This document shows positions 1 through 11,190 of a stretch of 64,000 nucleotides of DNA, piece by piece. Under the pieces are notes generated by a model. The model saw only the letters and a program-made list of their open reading frames with translations. It was not told the DNA's origin and searched no databases. Source of the DNA: Blattamonas nauphoetae (Eukaryota > Preaxostyla > Oxymonadida); assembly GCA_033064195.1 (NCBI GenBank), contig JARBJD010000106.1, positions 157,729-221,728 on the forward strand, read 5' to 3'. Numbering within the stretch: the first letter of the stretch is position 1; every line of letters begins with the position of its first letter. The position numbers and the translations under genes were made by a program.

Positions 1-419
1 TCGATCGTGCCCCCTCCCTCACTCATCCCCGATTGTTGGCGTTGCCGATCCCTGGCATTATGCAGCGCAAACAGGTTTGCTCTCTCTGTTCCTCATTCTT
101 TCATCACTTTATCTCTTTCCCTTCAGGTGAACTCCTGCTCGATCGTGCCCCTCCCTCACTCATCCCCGATTGTTGGCGTTGCCGATCCCTGGCATTATGC
201 AGCGCAAACAGGTTTGCTCTCTCTGTTCCTCATTCTTTCATCACTTTATCTCTTTCCCTTCAGGTGAACTCCTGCTCGATCGTGCCCCTCCCTCACTCAT
301 CCCCGATTGTTGGCGTTGCCGATCCCTGGCATTATGCAGCGCAAACAGGTTTGCTCTCTGTTCCTCATTCTTTCATCACTTTATCTCTTTCCCTTCAGGT
401 GAACTCCTGCTCGATCGTC
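1..419. repeat. 137-bp tandem repeat, three copies
   Basis: Units begin with TCGATCGTGCC at about 1, 139, 276 and (partial) 411. The copies are almost identical over their length and differ mainly by small length changes. The long plus-strand open frames here exist only because the repeat unit stays open; they show no protein signature. The array probably continues to the left of the window. Confidence 0.9.
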
Positions 420-735
420 GAACCTTCCCTCAACCGAACGAGATCGTTGCGGCAACCGATCACTCGCGTGCTGTGACATATACCGGTCTGCTCTCGCTCT
501 TTTCATCTTTCACTCTCCTAGATGCACTTTTACCTTTCTTTCACCTCTCTTGTGTAGATCCGAGTCTCTACTCTCATGCAGTCATCATTTCGGTATTTTA
601 TTTCCTTTAAAACTCTCCCTGTTCTTTCCTCACTCTCTTCTAGATTCCCAGAACTCAAGCAACGACTTCATTTCATACCAACATCACTTTGTCTGTTCGA
701 GAAAAGCGATTGAAATTACGGAAGGAGACGATGAG
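420..735. other. no gene recognised
   Basis: Pyrimidine-rich sequence between two tandem arrays. Short plus-strand frames have no recognisable motif. It may be the eroded flank of the 137-bp array. Confidence 0.5.
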
Positions 736-1655
736 GAAAACAGACATGAGAAAAGGGAAGGAGGAGATGAGAATGGGGTAGGAGGAGATGAGAAAGGGAA
801 GGAGGAGATGAGAATGGGAAGGAGGAGATGAGAATGGGGAAGGAGGAGATGAGAATGGGGAAGGAGGAGATGAGAATGGGGAAGGAGGAGATGAGAATGG
901 GGAAGGAGGAGATGAGAAAGGGAAGGAGGAGATGAGAATGGGGAAGGAGGAGATGAGAAAGGGAAGGAGGAGATGAGAATGGGGAAGGAGGAGATGAGAA
1001 TGGGGAAGGAGGAGATGAGAATGGGGAAGGAGGAGATGAGAATGGGGAAGGAGGAGATGAGAATGGGGAAGGAGGAGATGAGAATGGGGAAGGAGGAGAT
1101 GAGAATGGGGAAGGAGGAGATGAGAATGGGGAAGGAGGAGATGAGAATGGGGAAGGAGGAGATGAGAATGGGGAAGGAGGAGATGAGAATGGGGAAGGAG
1201 GAGATGAGAATGGGGAAGGAGGAGATGAGAATGGGGAAGGAGGAGATGAGAATGGGGAAGGAGGAGATGAGAAAGGGATGGAGGAGATGAGAATGGGGAA
1301 GGAGGAGATGAGAAAGGGGTAGGAGGAGATGAGAATGAGGTAGGAGGAGATGAGAATGGGGAAGGAGGAGATGAGAATGGGGAAGGAGGAGATGAGAAAG
1401 GGGTAGGAGGAGATGAGAATGAGGTAGGAGGAGATGAGAATGGGAAGGAGGAGATGAGAATGGGGAAGGAGGAGATGAGAATGGGGAAGGAGGAGATGAG
1501 AATGGGGAAGGAGGAGATGAGAAAGGGGTAGGAGGAGATGAGAATGAGGTAGGAGGAGATGAGAATGGGGAAGGAGGAGATGAGAATGGGGAAGGAGGAG
1601 ATGAGAATGGGGAAGGAGGAGATGAGAATGGGGATGGAGGAGATGAGATTGGGAA
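736..1655. repeat. 21-bp minisatellite, about 40 copies
   Basis: A purine-only unit, GGAGGAGATGAGAATGGGGAA with small variants (AAAGGG, GGGGTA), repeats with period 21. Because 21 is a multiple of three, one frame reads a repeated EEMRMGK peptide; this follows from the unit and is not evidence of a gene. Long purine tracts of this kind can form triplex or quadruplex structures, which is inference. Confidence 0.95.
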
Positions 1656-1775
1656 TCAGATTGGCTGTCTTAGAGTCTAAATCACTCTCTGATCACTCTT
1701 TCGCTTTCCATTCTAAAACAGTTCTGACCCAAATCAACATTTTGATCAACATGAAATGAATCACCCTTCTCTCAA

Positions 1776-2594
1776 TTACTTGGCTACTGGAATCATCGGC
1801 TGATAATGATTCCCATTAACATAGGCAACACGAAGAGCTGGTTGTTGGCGAACGACTTGTGATGGTTGAAGCATCGTTGCAATCGGCCTCATGCAACTGG
1901 AATGGATGATGATCTGTCTCTGGAGAAGGTGGGACACAGCAACTATTTCCCACATCTCAACTGGGGTGGTTTGGAGAAGGTTCTCGCTCATTCTGTTCTC
2001 CCAGTCGTGTAGAAACGTATCAACATCGATCGACTCTCTGTTCTGATTCATATATTCCACCGTTTGTCTTCTAAGCTCGGAAACAGAAAGGTCAACATCG
2101 GGGAGGAGAAGAAGAATGGAGTGGTAGAAGCAGGAACCATTGGTCACAGAGTCGCCCCTAGTCCAACATCTCGCATATCTCGCGTCGAATCGGATTTCAT
2201 CCAGAGATCTTGGATCAGTTCGAATGGATTTCGAATCACTGCCACCATTCACACGTAACTCCATCTGCATGGAGGACTCATCTCGTTTTCTTTCTATTGG
2301 TGGTAGGCTGTGAAAGGATTCAGGCAGAGAAGCAACTCGAAGAATGGCGTCATTCGTTTTGGACGACAACCGGGGACGTTTGAGGGAAGCATGGCGCTTC
2401 ACAACCTTGATTGTCCTTTCGGCTGCTGCTTGGGTTGGAGGAGTACGGAGCAACGTGTCTGCGAGAAATGCAAGATGATAGAATTCCGAGTCTTCAGTTT
2501 CGACTTCCTTCTTCCAAAAGTCGAGACTGCTTCTCATCAAACGGTGTTGGTTCGGAACTGTTCCTCCTTCAAGCCACACTTCATAGGTAGACAA
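1776..2594 (-). CDS. hAT C-terminal segment fused to OTU-like cysteine protease domain
   Basis: This 272-codon frame first carries the hAT dimerisation segment (residues about 25-90, with the conserved ERTIKVVKR stretch) and then, without interruption, an OTU-like fold. Residues about 147-160 read GDSVTNGSCFYHSI, matching the OTU catalytic block G-D-G-N-C-x-F. A middle block (EMWEIVAVSHLLQRQIII) resembles the OTU segment before the central strand. The C-terminal YVNGNHYQPMIP matches the N-H-Y block that holds the catalytic histidine. OTU enzymes remove ubiquitin; some transposons are known to carry OTU or Ulp1 domains. The true start is upstream, because the first codon is TTG and the frame is open before it. 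The stop is TAA. Cysteine and histidine are both present, so the domain could have been active when the element was young. Confidence 0.7.
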   Translation of the reverse strand: MSTYEVWLEGGTVPNQHRLMRSSLDFWKKEVETEDSEFYHLAFLADTLLRTPPTQAAAERTIKVVKRHASLKRPRLSSKTNDAILRVASLPESFHSLPPIERKRDESSMQMELRVNGGSDSKSIRTDPRSLDEIRFDARYARCWTRGDSVTNGSCFYHSILLLLPDVDLSVSELRRQTVEYMNQNRESIDVDTFLHDWENRMSENLLQTTPVEMWEIVAVSHLLQRQIIIHSSCMRPIATMLQPSQVVRQQPALRVAYVNGNHYQPMIPVAK

Positions 2595-4355
2595 ATTCCG
2601 ATCTATTTCTTCCTTTTGTGCCGTGGGAAGGTGGATTCGAGAAGGATTTCGAGGTTTGCGACCATTGAGCTGGTTTGTGTTAATTGCGGAATGAAGGAAC
2701 TGGCCAGTGGACGGGTGAATCGGACCACTTCATCAATTTCAACAGCCACTTCGACTCCTTTCGAGACAGAATCACCTGGTTGTACGAGTAGAATGATTTC
2801 GTCATCATCACTTCTCCTCATCGAGGACCTCTCGTCAAGGCAAGTTCTCCAAGACTCCCTCTTTCTCTGTCGAGCTTGTTCAATGGAATGGATTGCCACT
2901 GTATCCTCATCATCCTCTTCACTCTCCATTTCTACTTCGGATTCCTCTCGATTCTTTGTCGTCCGTTGCAACTTAGTTCGAAGCCTGTTGATGAATGCTT
3001 CATCCCAGTGTTCTGGCCGACTAGGTCGGTGCCATTCTGATATCAGACCGTCCACACAAGTCAAGAAAGTTCTGCCTTGATACGCCTCTCTCCCACACGA
3101 CGTCAGAGAGTATCCGAGAATGGCTGCGTACCCGTCGTCATCGAGGAGAGTGAGTCGACACACCTCGGTGGCCAAGTCGTTGATGAGATTGGCCCATTGA
3201 AATGAGACAGAGTGCACACTTTGTGCAAGGGAGCACAACAGATAGACGAGGTTTGTGAGGAGTGGTGGTGAGTTTGCAATCGACATGGTATTCCTCTCTA
3301 AAATGCCAACTGTATTGAAGAGAGGGTTAATCAAGTCGTGAAGGAGGTCCATAAAATGGAGTTCACTGTCGGATAGAGCCATCAATGTCGAAAGCGATTG
3401 ACGGTTCGCTCTGTACCATTGAACAATCGGGCCGCACGAAATCCAACGCGAGCCGATGAACTTTGGCGGATTGGGGACATCTGTTTTGGAGATTGGTACA
3501 GTCTCGGAAAAGTGGAAAGAAGTTCGAGTGATGCTCGAAGGAGAACTGATCGAGAGTGAAGATGACGAAGGGCTGTGTTCAGTTTGTGGGCCCAACACTG
3601 GAAATGAAGTGGTACGAAACCATACAACTCGGACAATGGCTGAAGCAGCATCTCCCTTCTCGCTTCAGTGTTCGGATGAAACACCGATACGTATCCAGAG
3701 CCTCCATCCGTTACGAAGCAGTGGATCCGCACTCCAGTTTCATATAGATTCCTCACTTCATCAAGGATAGCAGTGGCAGAATCAATGCCGCTCGCTGATA
3801 TTTCCCGAATGGAGTGAAAACGAGGGAAAGATTGTTGACTTGGATCTGTAAGAACGAACACGTGTGTGTGTTCGTGACCAGCTGGTGGTGTCACCCCATC
3901 GACGCACATTGACACAGTGGACGTCACATCACAAGATGTTTCTCGAAGTTGTTCCGATAGTTTGACCATGTTTCGGGAGAGTGAGAATCGAGATGTTTGA
4001 GGAAGAAGTTCAGAAGTGGGCCTGTTGGGAAACCTTTGACCAAGTTTGATGAGCGATTCTTCCATTTTTACAAACCCATTGTCTTCAACCGTCCTGAATG
4101 GTGTTCCGGATCGGGCAAAGAATACAAGAACTGACTGCTCAACCTGAGAGAGTTGAGAATCTCTCTCATGATTCTGTGCTTCTTCGATTGTCCTCCTATG
4201 ACCTGCTTCAATGAGCGCGGATATTGTTTGGGTGGATGATGGGTTGAACCGACATTGATGAGCATCGAAAGAAGTGAGGGTTCCACGACCATAGAAGCGG
4301 CATAAGCTCCCATTTTTATCCAGACTGAGACATTGAAAATCTTTTGTCGGCGCAT
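1776..4355 (-). mobile_element. decayed hAT transposon with OTU-like domain
   Basis: Three consecutive minus-strand open frames (about 4355-4068, 4065-3500, 3500-2605) and a fourth (2594-1776) read through a hAT transposase fold in the usual order. They show an N-terminal helical part, a first catalytic-type aspartate (SMCVDGVT), a second (CFVTDGGSG), the CWAHKLNTAL motif that matches the hAT C-x-x-H helix, the RW motif (GSRWISCGP), and the C-terminal dimerisation segment (PTQAAAERTIKVVKR). The frame changes near 4066, near 3500 and near 2610. These changes look like small indels, since no good GT...AG pair was found at the last one. No BED zinc finger was found upstream. The last frame ends in an OTU-like domain, listed separately. 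Terminal repeats were not established; a candidate right end is at 5044. Confidence 0.75.
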
Positions 4356-5333
4356 AAAGATTTCGTTCGGAGGTTTAAGCGATAGTATTTCGCATAGGCT
4401 CTTCCGCCACTTGTTTTCCTCTCAACTCTTGTAATGATGAGAGATTGATTATGAGGATGGCGGATAATGTCTTTTCTTCAAATGGTGACGAGTTAATGAG
4501 AAAAGAGAAGACCAGTTGCGTTGTGAATTGTTTTTTCGAATTGATTTCGATCTCATGAGTGAAATGTTTTTGTGCATAGATCTCTGTTCTGATGGCTGAA
4601 AGAGTTGAAAATCTTAACGAGTGCGAAGTTGAAACTGATGAAGAAGTTACCTTCCGATTCGAGTTCGAATCAAAAACTGTCACGTGGGTTGATCGTCCGA
4701 TGTCCGGGACTGGACAGTTATGTCCGTTTTCAATTGATCACGATTGGATAATAAAGAAATTCAAATCATTCTTTTTTTCAATACAGGAGAGATTGTCCAA
4801 GATCGGACATGGTTGGACATTTAAACAATTAATGGGTCATTTTGTCCGAATTCTCAATTCATGTTTCTAATCTCTATTTATGGACAAATTTTGAACAATA
4901 TCATGATTTAAAAAGTGTTTAAACTCGAATGGAGGGTTATTCACAGGTAGTCACGTTGCAAGAATTGAATTATCTCAGATTGGACATGACCTCTGTCCGA
5001 TGTCCGAAGAAACTCTTGTTTTGTCCGTCCGTTGCTCATCCTTATTTCAGAATAACAAATCGATTGAAAAAAGTTGATTAATTATGCAAGGTGATTCCAA
5101 AAAGTGACCGTCGTGAATTGCTGTTTAAAGATACTGCACTGGATGAAATCTTGAAAATTCTGGTTGTGATCCATGATAATGCTAATATACCCGACTACGG
5201 TGACAAAGACCAAGGGTTATAAAGTGTGTTGGCCTTCGGCATTGGATGCGTTCAATTTGACAACATAGCGGCTTCTATGGTATTAAAAAGACCAAAATTG
5301 TCATTATCTGGCCGTTTACAGTTGGATGAGTTA
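4356..5333. other. no gene; possible hAT right terminus with TGTCCG repeats
   Basis: No coding signature is seen. TGTCCG or its complement recurs at about 4697-4735, 4790-4850 and 4975-5035, as subterminal transposase-binding repeats often do. On the minus strand the sequence from 5044 begins TAAGGATGAGCAACGGACGG, which has the look of a hAT terminus, but no matching left end or 8-bp duplication was found. Confidence 0.3.
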
Positions 5334-6765
5334 TCACCCTCCTCGCTCCACATTGGCGAACGGCGACGACCTTTGCACGTCTTCGCTCCGCTTCTCTTTC
5401 TCCCGCTCGACCTTCCCTTTCGACGACCCAATTTTCGGAGGCGTGTGTGTTGCTTGTGGGCTGCCCTCCTTCGAAGCAGCTGCGACCTTCTTTGGAGTAG
5501 CCTGAGCGGGCTGAAGACGAACGAGCTGGTGCTTTCTTTGCTGAGGATGGGCGTTGTGGCGATTTGGGGCGACGAGAATCACATCTTCCTCGTCGCTGAC
5601 CGAGTGACTCCGATTCTGTTTCTTCTTCTTCGCAATCAGCTTTTGGAACGCCTTCCTCTCCGCGTCTCGCTTCTCCCTCTCCTTCATCTGCGCCTCCTTC
5701 ACCACCTTCCGCCGCTCGGCCTCCTCATCGTCCTTCATCCTTTGCTAGATCCTCCGCTTCTCTTCCTCCAGCGCTTTCTCCTCTTTCGACTTCCCTCTCG
5801 TCAGCCACGGTTTGTCGCCTGCCTGTGCCTTCTTCTCCAACTCGAGCTGTTGCAGTTTCTCTTCGTATTCCCGCTGTTTCTTGTCGTCCACTTTATTTTT
5901 GTTGTGCAGCTGGTTTCGTCTCTTTCGACTGTTGTAATGACACGCCTGGCTGAGAGTGGCCTTCTCTCTGCACTCTTCGGTGGAGCCTGTTTGGGTGCAG
6001 GAGCAGCTGAACTTGGTCAAGGAGCTGATGTTGGGCGTGGAGAAACTGATTTCTTTCGAACTGCCTTTGCAACAGCCTTTTTAGGTTTTGCAGGTGAAGC
6101 AGCTTGCTTTGGTTTGATGAAATAGTCTTCGAGGGGAGGGAAGGACGATGGATTCGTCTTCTTCTGGACTGAGATGGGTTCGTACGAACGAGGGTCGGGC
6201 TGAGAATATTGTGACGGGGGAAGCGAAGGGGGAGCATTGTTTCCATCCATTTGGGCATCAATTGCCATTTTGTTCCGTCGGGCCTGTTCCTGTTGATTAA
6301 AAAAGTTGCGACGAGCTTCTTCACGAATCATGCGTTCTTGATCCTCTCTGGCTTTCATTTCCTTCATCTTTTGCTCTCTCGCTTCAGCAGCTCGAGATTC
6401 AGCTTCTCTTCGCCTTTGCTCCATCTCTGCCACCTGTCGCCTGCGATCGGCCTCCTTGGCCGCTTCTTGCCTTCTTAATTGCTCCATACGCTGTCCTTGA
6501 GCCTCTGCAGCGGCAGCATACGCGTCTTGCTGCTTCTTTACCAACTCTTCCGCCCTCTGCCGTTCCTTTTCGAGTGCTTGTTGTCTTAAGATCTCTCTTT
6601 GTCTGGCTTTGGCTTCTTCCACTCTGTGTTCGGCCTCCATTCGCTCTTTTGACTGAACATTATTCTGTGCTTGAGGAGTGGATGCTCGTGGAACTGGTGA
6701 AGGGGCTCGATTTGGTGGTTGGGTCGGTTTCACACCCTGTTGTTGTGGAGGCGGATAATTAAGCG
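5334..6765 (-). pseudogene. charged coiled-coil protein gene, decayed
   Basis: Minus-strand frames encode a long Glu/Lys/Arg/Gln-rich helix (from about 6640 to 6250, with EEAKARQREILRQQALEK-type heptads). A Pro/Ala/Ser-rich linker follows, then a second basic-acidic stretch (about 5900-5640) and a Lys-rich tail. The frame is interrupted by a TGA after TSAP near 6017, a frame change near 5930, and a TAG near 5745, after which the same frame continues with MKDDEEAERRK. No in-frame ATG precedes the 5' part. The composition resembles cytoskeleton-associated or trichohyalin-like proteins, but no specific family can be named. It is probably a host pseudogene. Confidence 0.55.
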
Positions 6766-7427
6766 AAAATATCGTTCATCCAAACCGTCTCCGGTACTGG
6801 AATTTCATTTTCACGGAAATGACTCACCAAACGCCAAAATCAGAACGAAATTCTAACGAGTGGCATCAGAAGAAGCAGGATCGCGATGGATCAGGAAAGT
6901 TGTCAAAATTACATTAAGTTGCTGATCATCTGGATCACTTGTTGATCATTCAAGACAGATATCACCCAAGTTACGTTGAGGAGGATCCGGATGAGGATCG
7001 AGATGGTTTCGAGAGAAGAGGAGGAGTATGATGAAGAGAAAGATGCAGATCCTGCGAGAACAGAGGAATGAAAGAGCAAAGAGTTGAGGTACGTGAATAT
7101 TTTAAGAATAAGAGCAGAAAATGAAGAGGAAAAGGTGGGCAATCAAATGGATACACAGAACAGCCTAAAGCGTGATCCATGTGCAAGAAAAGGGAAAAAT
7201 ATGGTCAGTGTGGGAAAATGACATACCAAGCTAAGTAATATTGGACTCTGATTTGGAGTTGTAACATCAATCGAGAGACGGGTGATGGTAAGATCAACAT
7301 TCTCGAATGACGACATTACAAAATTAGATTTATGAAAAGTATGTGAGAGTAAAAATGAATTGTGAGCAATCAGAGTGAAATGACATGAATTGGATATGGT
7401 AAGCACAAAACAATCAACGATCCTTTT
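6766..7427. other. no gene recognised
   Basis: Only short, low-complexity frames on both strands. Nothing resembles a known protein, RNA or terminal repeat. Confidence 0.5.
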
Positions 7428-7506
7428 GGATCTGCGTGTATCCATTTGGATCTGCGCGTATCCCTTTTTTTAGATCTGCGTGTAGCGAAAATCGGATCTG
7501 CGCCTA
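7428..7506. repeat. four irregular copies of GATCTGCGYGTA
   Basis: GGATCTGCGTGTA (7428), GGATCTGCGCGTA (7448), AGATCTGCGTGTA (7472) and GGATCTGCGCCTA (7494) lie 20-24 bp apart, directly past the stop codon of the helical-repeat gene on the minus strand. Function unknown; a 3'-end or regulatory role is only a guess. Confidence 0.6.
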
Positions 7507-7509
7507 TAC

Positions 7510-9835
7510 TTAACCTGGTCGGAAGGTGTCTTTGAGAGCACCAAGATAGTGAAAAGATTGATCCAACCGAGAATTAATCTCCACTGCCGTTCGGAAATAT
7601 TCATAATCCTCCCCTGCCGACAACAAGGGTGGTGGAGTGCCTTCATTCGTGACGACAATCAACCATTCCAGAAGTCTCCCCAATTGCGGGTAAATTCCAG
7701 CGTCGATCACAGTCTCCAACTCTATCAAAAAAAAGAGCACACACCTGTTCCAGTTCCTCTGACTTATATGCAAGCTCCCCGAAGATCACAAGAATCGTCC
7801 CAATCGACTTCAAGCAATTCCAAAATATAGCCATCACTTCTCCTTCAAAAATTCGTAAACGAGATGGCTCTGGCGGTGTTGGGCGTTCTGGATCTTTTAG
7901 TTGATTTCTTATGTCTGCACACACTGGCCTGAACACGTGAAATACTCTCACGGTTTGTTCGTAGTCAATCTGCTTCTCTCTCAACAAGTTCACCAGATAA
8001 ACAAGAACAGGATTCATCGTCATATCCGAGACATTCATCTGGTTGTTTGGAAGCGAGAACTGCAAGAAATGCTCGGTGTCTGCGTAAGACACAAAATGGC
8101 GCGCATATTTCAGTGCCAGGAATTGAACATTTCTGTCGCGGCTCACAAAGTACGGAAAACATGCTGTCACTACTTCTTCCTTCACAGCGTCTGGAAACGA
8201 TACCTTGATCAGCGCCGTCAACAGAAGCAGGCAAGTGGAGATCGTCTGTTTTCGACTCTCCTCCAGTTCCAATCTCCCACAGCAACTCTTCTCATTTCGA
8301 CCAACCCATGTCGGTTGGCATCCAAGCAGATATCGCAGAAGATGAGCAGTAACATCATTCTCCACTTCAAAAGCACAGTACTCATTCCCAGTGACAGCTG
8401 AATGATACAACACATTCAGAACCTTCAAACAAAAAGAGAATAATGTGGAGAAAGAAAAATACAAACATTCAGGGTGAGAGCATCATCCGCTGGAGAGATC
8501 AGCGACAGACTCTTCGACAAAAAGGCAGGAACCATGATTCGTGACACAACTGCAGCAGACACAGACGCTGAACAAAATAAAACAAGCGAACTGCACACTC
8601 AGACGAGCCAGCAGGGAATATATTGCGATCTGGAGAGATAATGACAGACGGAACATACCAAAACTGTCCGATCTTCATGTGATGAAACAATTCCAAGAAG
8701 TTCTTCAACAATGTTTGCTTGTAGGATCAGGGTCACGATTTCATCATCGTCCGAATTATCGGTCAAGATCCAGATTGATGAGAGTGTTGACAAAAGCAGG
8801 GTTGTCGGAATGACTTAGATCCAAGTCATTCGACTTACTTTTCACTTTTTTTCCGTGACTTAAGACTAAGTCAAATTTCATCGAAAGTAAGTCATTTGTC
8901 ACTTTTCACTCAATTGTATGGGTGTGATCTTGAAATGAATCTCAAACGTTCGCCGTTAGGACTTCCTCTCGAACAAAAAACAGATTCTCAACGAGGTGAA
9001 TCAACTATCCACAGTACAGCCTCACAAACAACTTCAGCAATCCAAGATGAAGAGTACCCACCGTCCAAACAGGACTGCCGTGTCTATTGGGATACATTCA
9101 AATTGACGAAAATGACTCACAAAGTTGTGAGGGATTGACTAGAAGTGTCAGAAAGTGCTCTTTAGTCTTCATCACAAAAATATGGTGATCTGCGACGTCT
9201 CTTTCTTTCAATCACTTCTAGAACTGTCAGGTATGGAAGTGTTTCCTTTTCGACTTTATATCCTGTTCTTTACATCATATCTCTCGGTGATTCCATCACG
9301 TTGGTCAGCAACCTTCCGATGGATCGACAAAACAATCCAACAATTTTTATCCTGGCGGATTCTCTCATGACTAATCAAATTCCCAAATCGCCGACTCTCG
9401 TCTGTGGTGTGCTCATCTCGGATGGAAAACCCCTTTTTCTGACTATATCACGGCTATTTTCTGAATGGTCGCTGTGGCTTGTGTCACGTTTTGTTCTGCT
9501 TTGTCCGCACTTCTCTCTGCTCCATGTCTCTATTTTCGTTTGTAATGATGTGTCTCTACCAAAAGATTGTGTGAAAGAGTTGTTCATACTTGATATTCAT
9601 GACTTCATCCGTGATCCTCGATTTTTCTCTCAGAAATTCACTTATGGAAGACGGTGACTTAGAACGAAGTCATTTCCAGCCGTGACTTCGATCTAAGTCA
9701 TTTTCTCGTGACTAAAGTCAAATCAAAGGGCCCGACAACACTGGACAAAAGAGATGCGTCATCTTCCTCCTCCAATGAGGTTGAAAGTTCGAAAAGAGGA
9801 TGAAAAATGTTCTGTCTTGGACTGTCAAAAGAATC
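7510..9835 (-). CDS. host helical-repeat protein gene with tiny introns, split by a hAT MITE
   Basis: Minus-strand coding sequence reads as a leucine-rich, ARM/HEAT-like helical protein once four small GT...AG gaps are removed: 8658-8630 (29 nt), 8604-8568 (37 nt; a 31-nt version is also possible), 8466-8423 (44 nt) and 7744-7720 (25 nt). Each junction restores a continuous helical sequence, for example ALTLN|VLNVLYHS and EELEQ|LETVIDAG. The C-terminus is near 7510 (stop). Upstream, an acidic serine-rich stretch (LEEEDDASLLS) is cut at 8796/9744 by a 947-bp transposable element and continues to about 9835, where no start codon was found. The family cannot be named; such proteins are often scaffolds. 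The inserted element is not a multiple of three, so the gene is probably inactive unless the insert is spliced out. Confidence 0.55.
8797..9743. mobile_element. non-autonomous hAT element (MITE), 947 bp
   Basis: The ends are inverted: CAGGGTTGTCGG on the left and CAGTGTTGTCGG read inward from the right. They are flanked by a perfect 8-bp target duplication GACAAAAG (8789-8796 and 9744-9751). An 8-bp duplication and CA-starting termini are diagnostic for hAT elements. Both subterminal regions are crowded with TGACTT/AAGTCA in both orientations (8811-8905 and 9655-9720), typical of transposase-binding sites. No transposase is encoded. The low divergence of the duplication suggests a fairly recent insertion. 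Confidence 0.9.
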
Positions 9836-10059
9836 TTGTTGGTGTAGTCAGTTTCGTCGAGATGATCTCAGTCGAATTGAATATCCATCGCTTTCACGAC
9901 TATCTCCCTCCGGATCAGATCCCTCTATATCAAGGAATCTTTGCTGCATCTCTCAGAGAGAACAGCGAGCTGAATGGAGAACACATCTTCCGCGTAACGG
10001 TAGAGATGGAACCGTCAAACATTGACCGTCCAAAAATGAACGATCTAGACTCATTTCAA
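9836..10059. other. no confident gene
   Basis: A plus-strand frame (9754-10113) is open but has no motif; the minus strand may hold the 5' end of the helical-repeat gene. Not resolved. Confidence 0.35.
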
Positions 10060-10312
10060 CTGTACTCCTGTTCCTTTTGCCATTCACACAGATCTGAACT
10101 GTCACAGACGTGACATCAAATGGCTTTGCACGATACACAAGTTCAACAGGTGATTCTTCTGATTGCGTCGCAACAAGATGGTATCGAGCTCCAGAGTTGC
10201 TCCCCAGCACAACAAAGTATTCAACAGCCGTTGATATATGGGCAATGGGATGCATCATGGGTAATCTGCTCGACGGGCAACCAATGTTTCACTGCTGCGA
10301 ACTTCCCACTAC
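10060..10312 (+). pseudogene. CDK/CDKL-like protein kinase fragment
   Basis: The plus frame reads CHRRDIK (a catalytic-loop-like HRDxK remnant near 10095), then directly [28 protein letters not shown] (shown here in part), and [23 protein letters not shown]. These are the activation segment, the TRWYRAPE motif and the DxWxxGC helix of CMGC-type kinases such as CDKs and CDK-like kinases. The catalytic-loop asparagine and DFG region are missing between the first two blocks, and neither the N-lobe nor the end of the C-lobe is found. It is a relic of a host kinase gene. Confidence 0.65.
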
Positions 10313-10997
10313 AACCCACAGGATGGCCAGTCTTGCGAAAGTTTTGTTCACCGCTATGCTGATCGCACCCTACGAAGCCAGCGAATGTTTGTTCCACGTG
10401 CACTACATCAGCACTCTCATCTCCACGATCTTACTTTGGATTTTACACGAGCCAGAATTGGATGAAGGGTTGGGGGTGTGAATGAGAAAGGAGAAGAGTG
10501 AAGACAGAAATGAAAAAGTTGAAGCGAGGAGGCACAAATGAAAAAGAAAGACAGGGAAAAAGAGCAAAGTGGAGAACCAGAACGATTTCGAGTTCATAAG
10601 CGAGAACGAAGACGATGGTGCACCGGTGGGTGTTTGTTCGATTATGAACGGGAGGATCAAGGTCGGCATTACCCAATCCAGCCATCTTGTTGAGCTATTT
10701 CTCACAGCTCTGTTCCATCACCAATGATTCTCAGTTTGTGGAGAAATAATTCTTGTTGGTTTTCACTTCATTCACAATCAGTTATTAACCTCGTCAAAAG
10801 ACTGTAATTCAAAAATGGTTATAGAGAGACAGCAAAAGGACGAAAACGTGATCCACTGCCCATAAACGTTTTTGGAATCCCAATCTGACTGAAATGTCTG
10901 AAAAGAAGAGGTATATCGTTGAATTGAAGTGTTAATATATAATTTGTTGTATGTCCGAAGAAAATGCATGAATATTTTGGTCATTTATGCGAATTTC
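10313..10997. other. no gene recognised
   Basis: Downstream of the kinase relic; charged low-complexity frames only, and AT-rich sequence after 10700. Nothing supportable. Confidence 0.45.
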
Positions 10998-11123
10998 AGA
11001 ATCAGAGATAGCCACTTCGGAGAAATGGTAACTCCCGATTGTGGGTTCCGATATTTCTCCGGACAGTGACCGTCAGTACTTTTCGGTTAAAACTGACCGG
11101 TCAGTGCCGGTCAGCCATGCCTA
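10998..11123 (+). repeat. interspersed repeat module A, copy 1
   Basis: A roughly 125-bp module runs from GGAGAAATGGTAA to GGTCAGCCATGCCTA. It contains CAGTGACCGTCAGTACTTTT and the near-palindrome TGACCGGTCA. A second copy ends at 16234 and a diverged inverted copy lies at 27668-27735. Read from its right end the module begins TAGGCATGGC, which is hAT-like and close to the terminus of the large hAT element at 19401. It is probably a non-autonomous hAT fragment. Confidence 0.65.
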
Positions 11124-11190
11124 CTTGACTGTCGATGCATCCCAGACGGCAATGACGCAAACTTTTGTCAGTGACTGTGACCCTCACAGG
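11124..11190 (+). repeat. interspersed repeat module B, copy 1
   Basis: About 66 bp, from TTGACTGTCGATGCATCCC to GTCAGTGACTGTGACCCT, adjoining module A. It recurs in reverse orientation at 16268-16336, again near module A but with the opposite relative orientation. Confidence 0.65.

Noticed and set aside
973-1290. Open frame of repeated EEMRMGK
   Set aside because: It is the translation of the 21-bp minisatellite, with no other coding signal.
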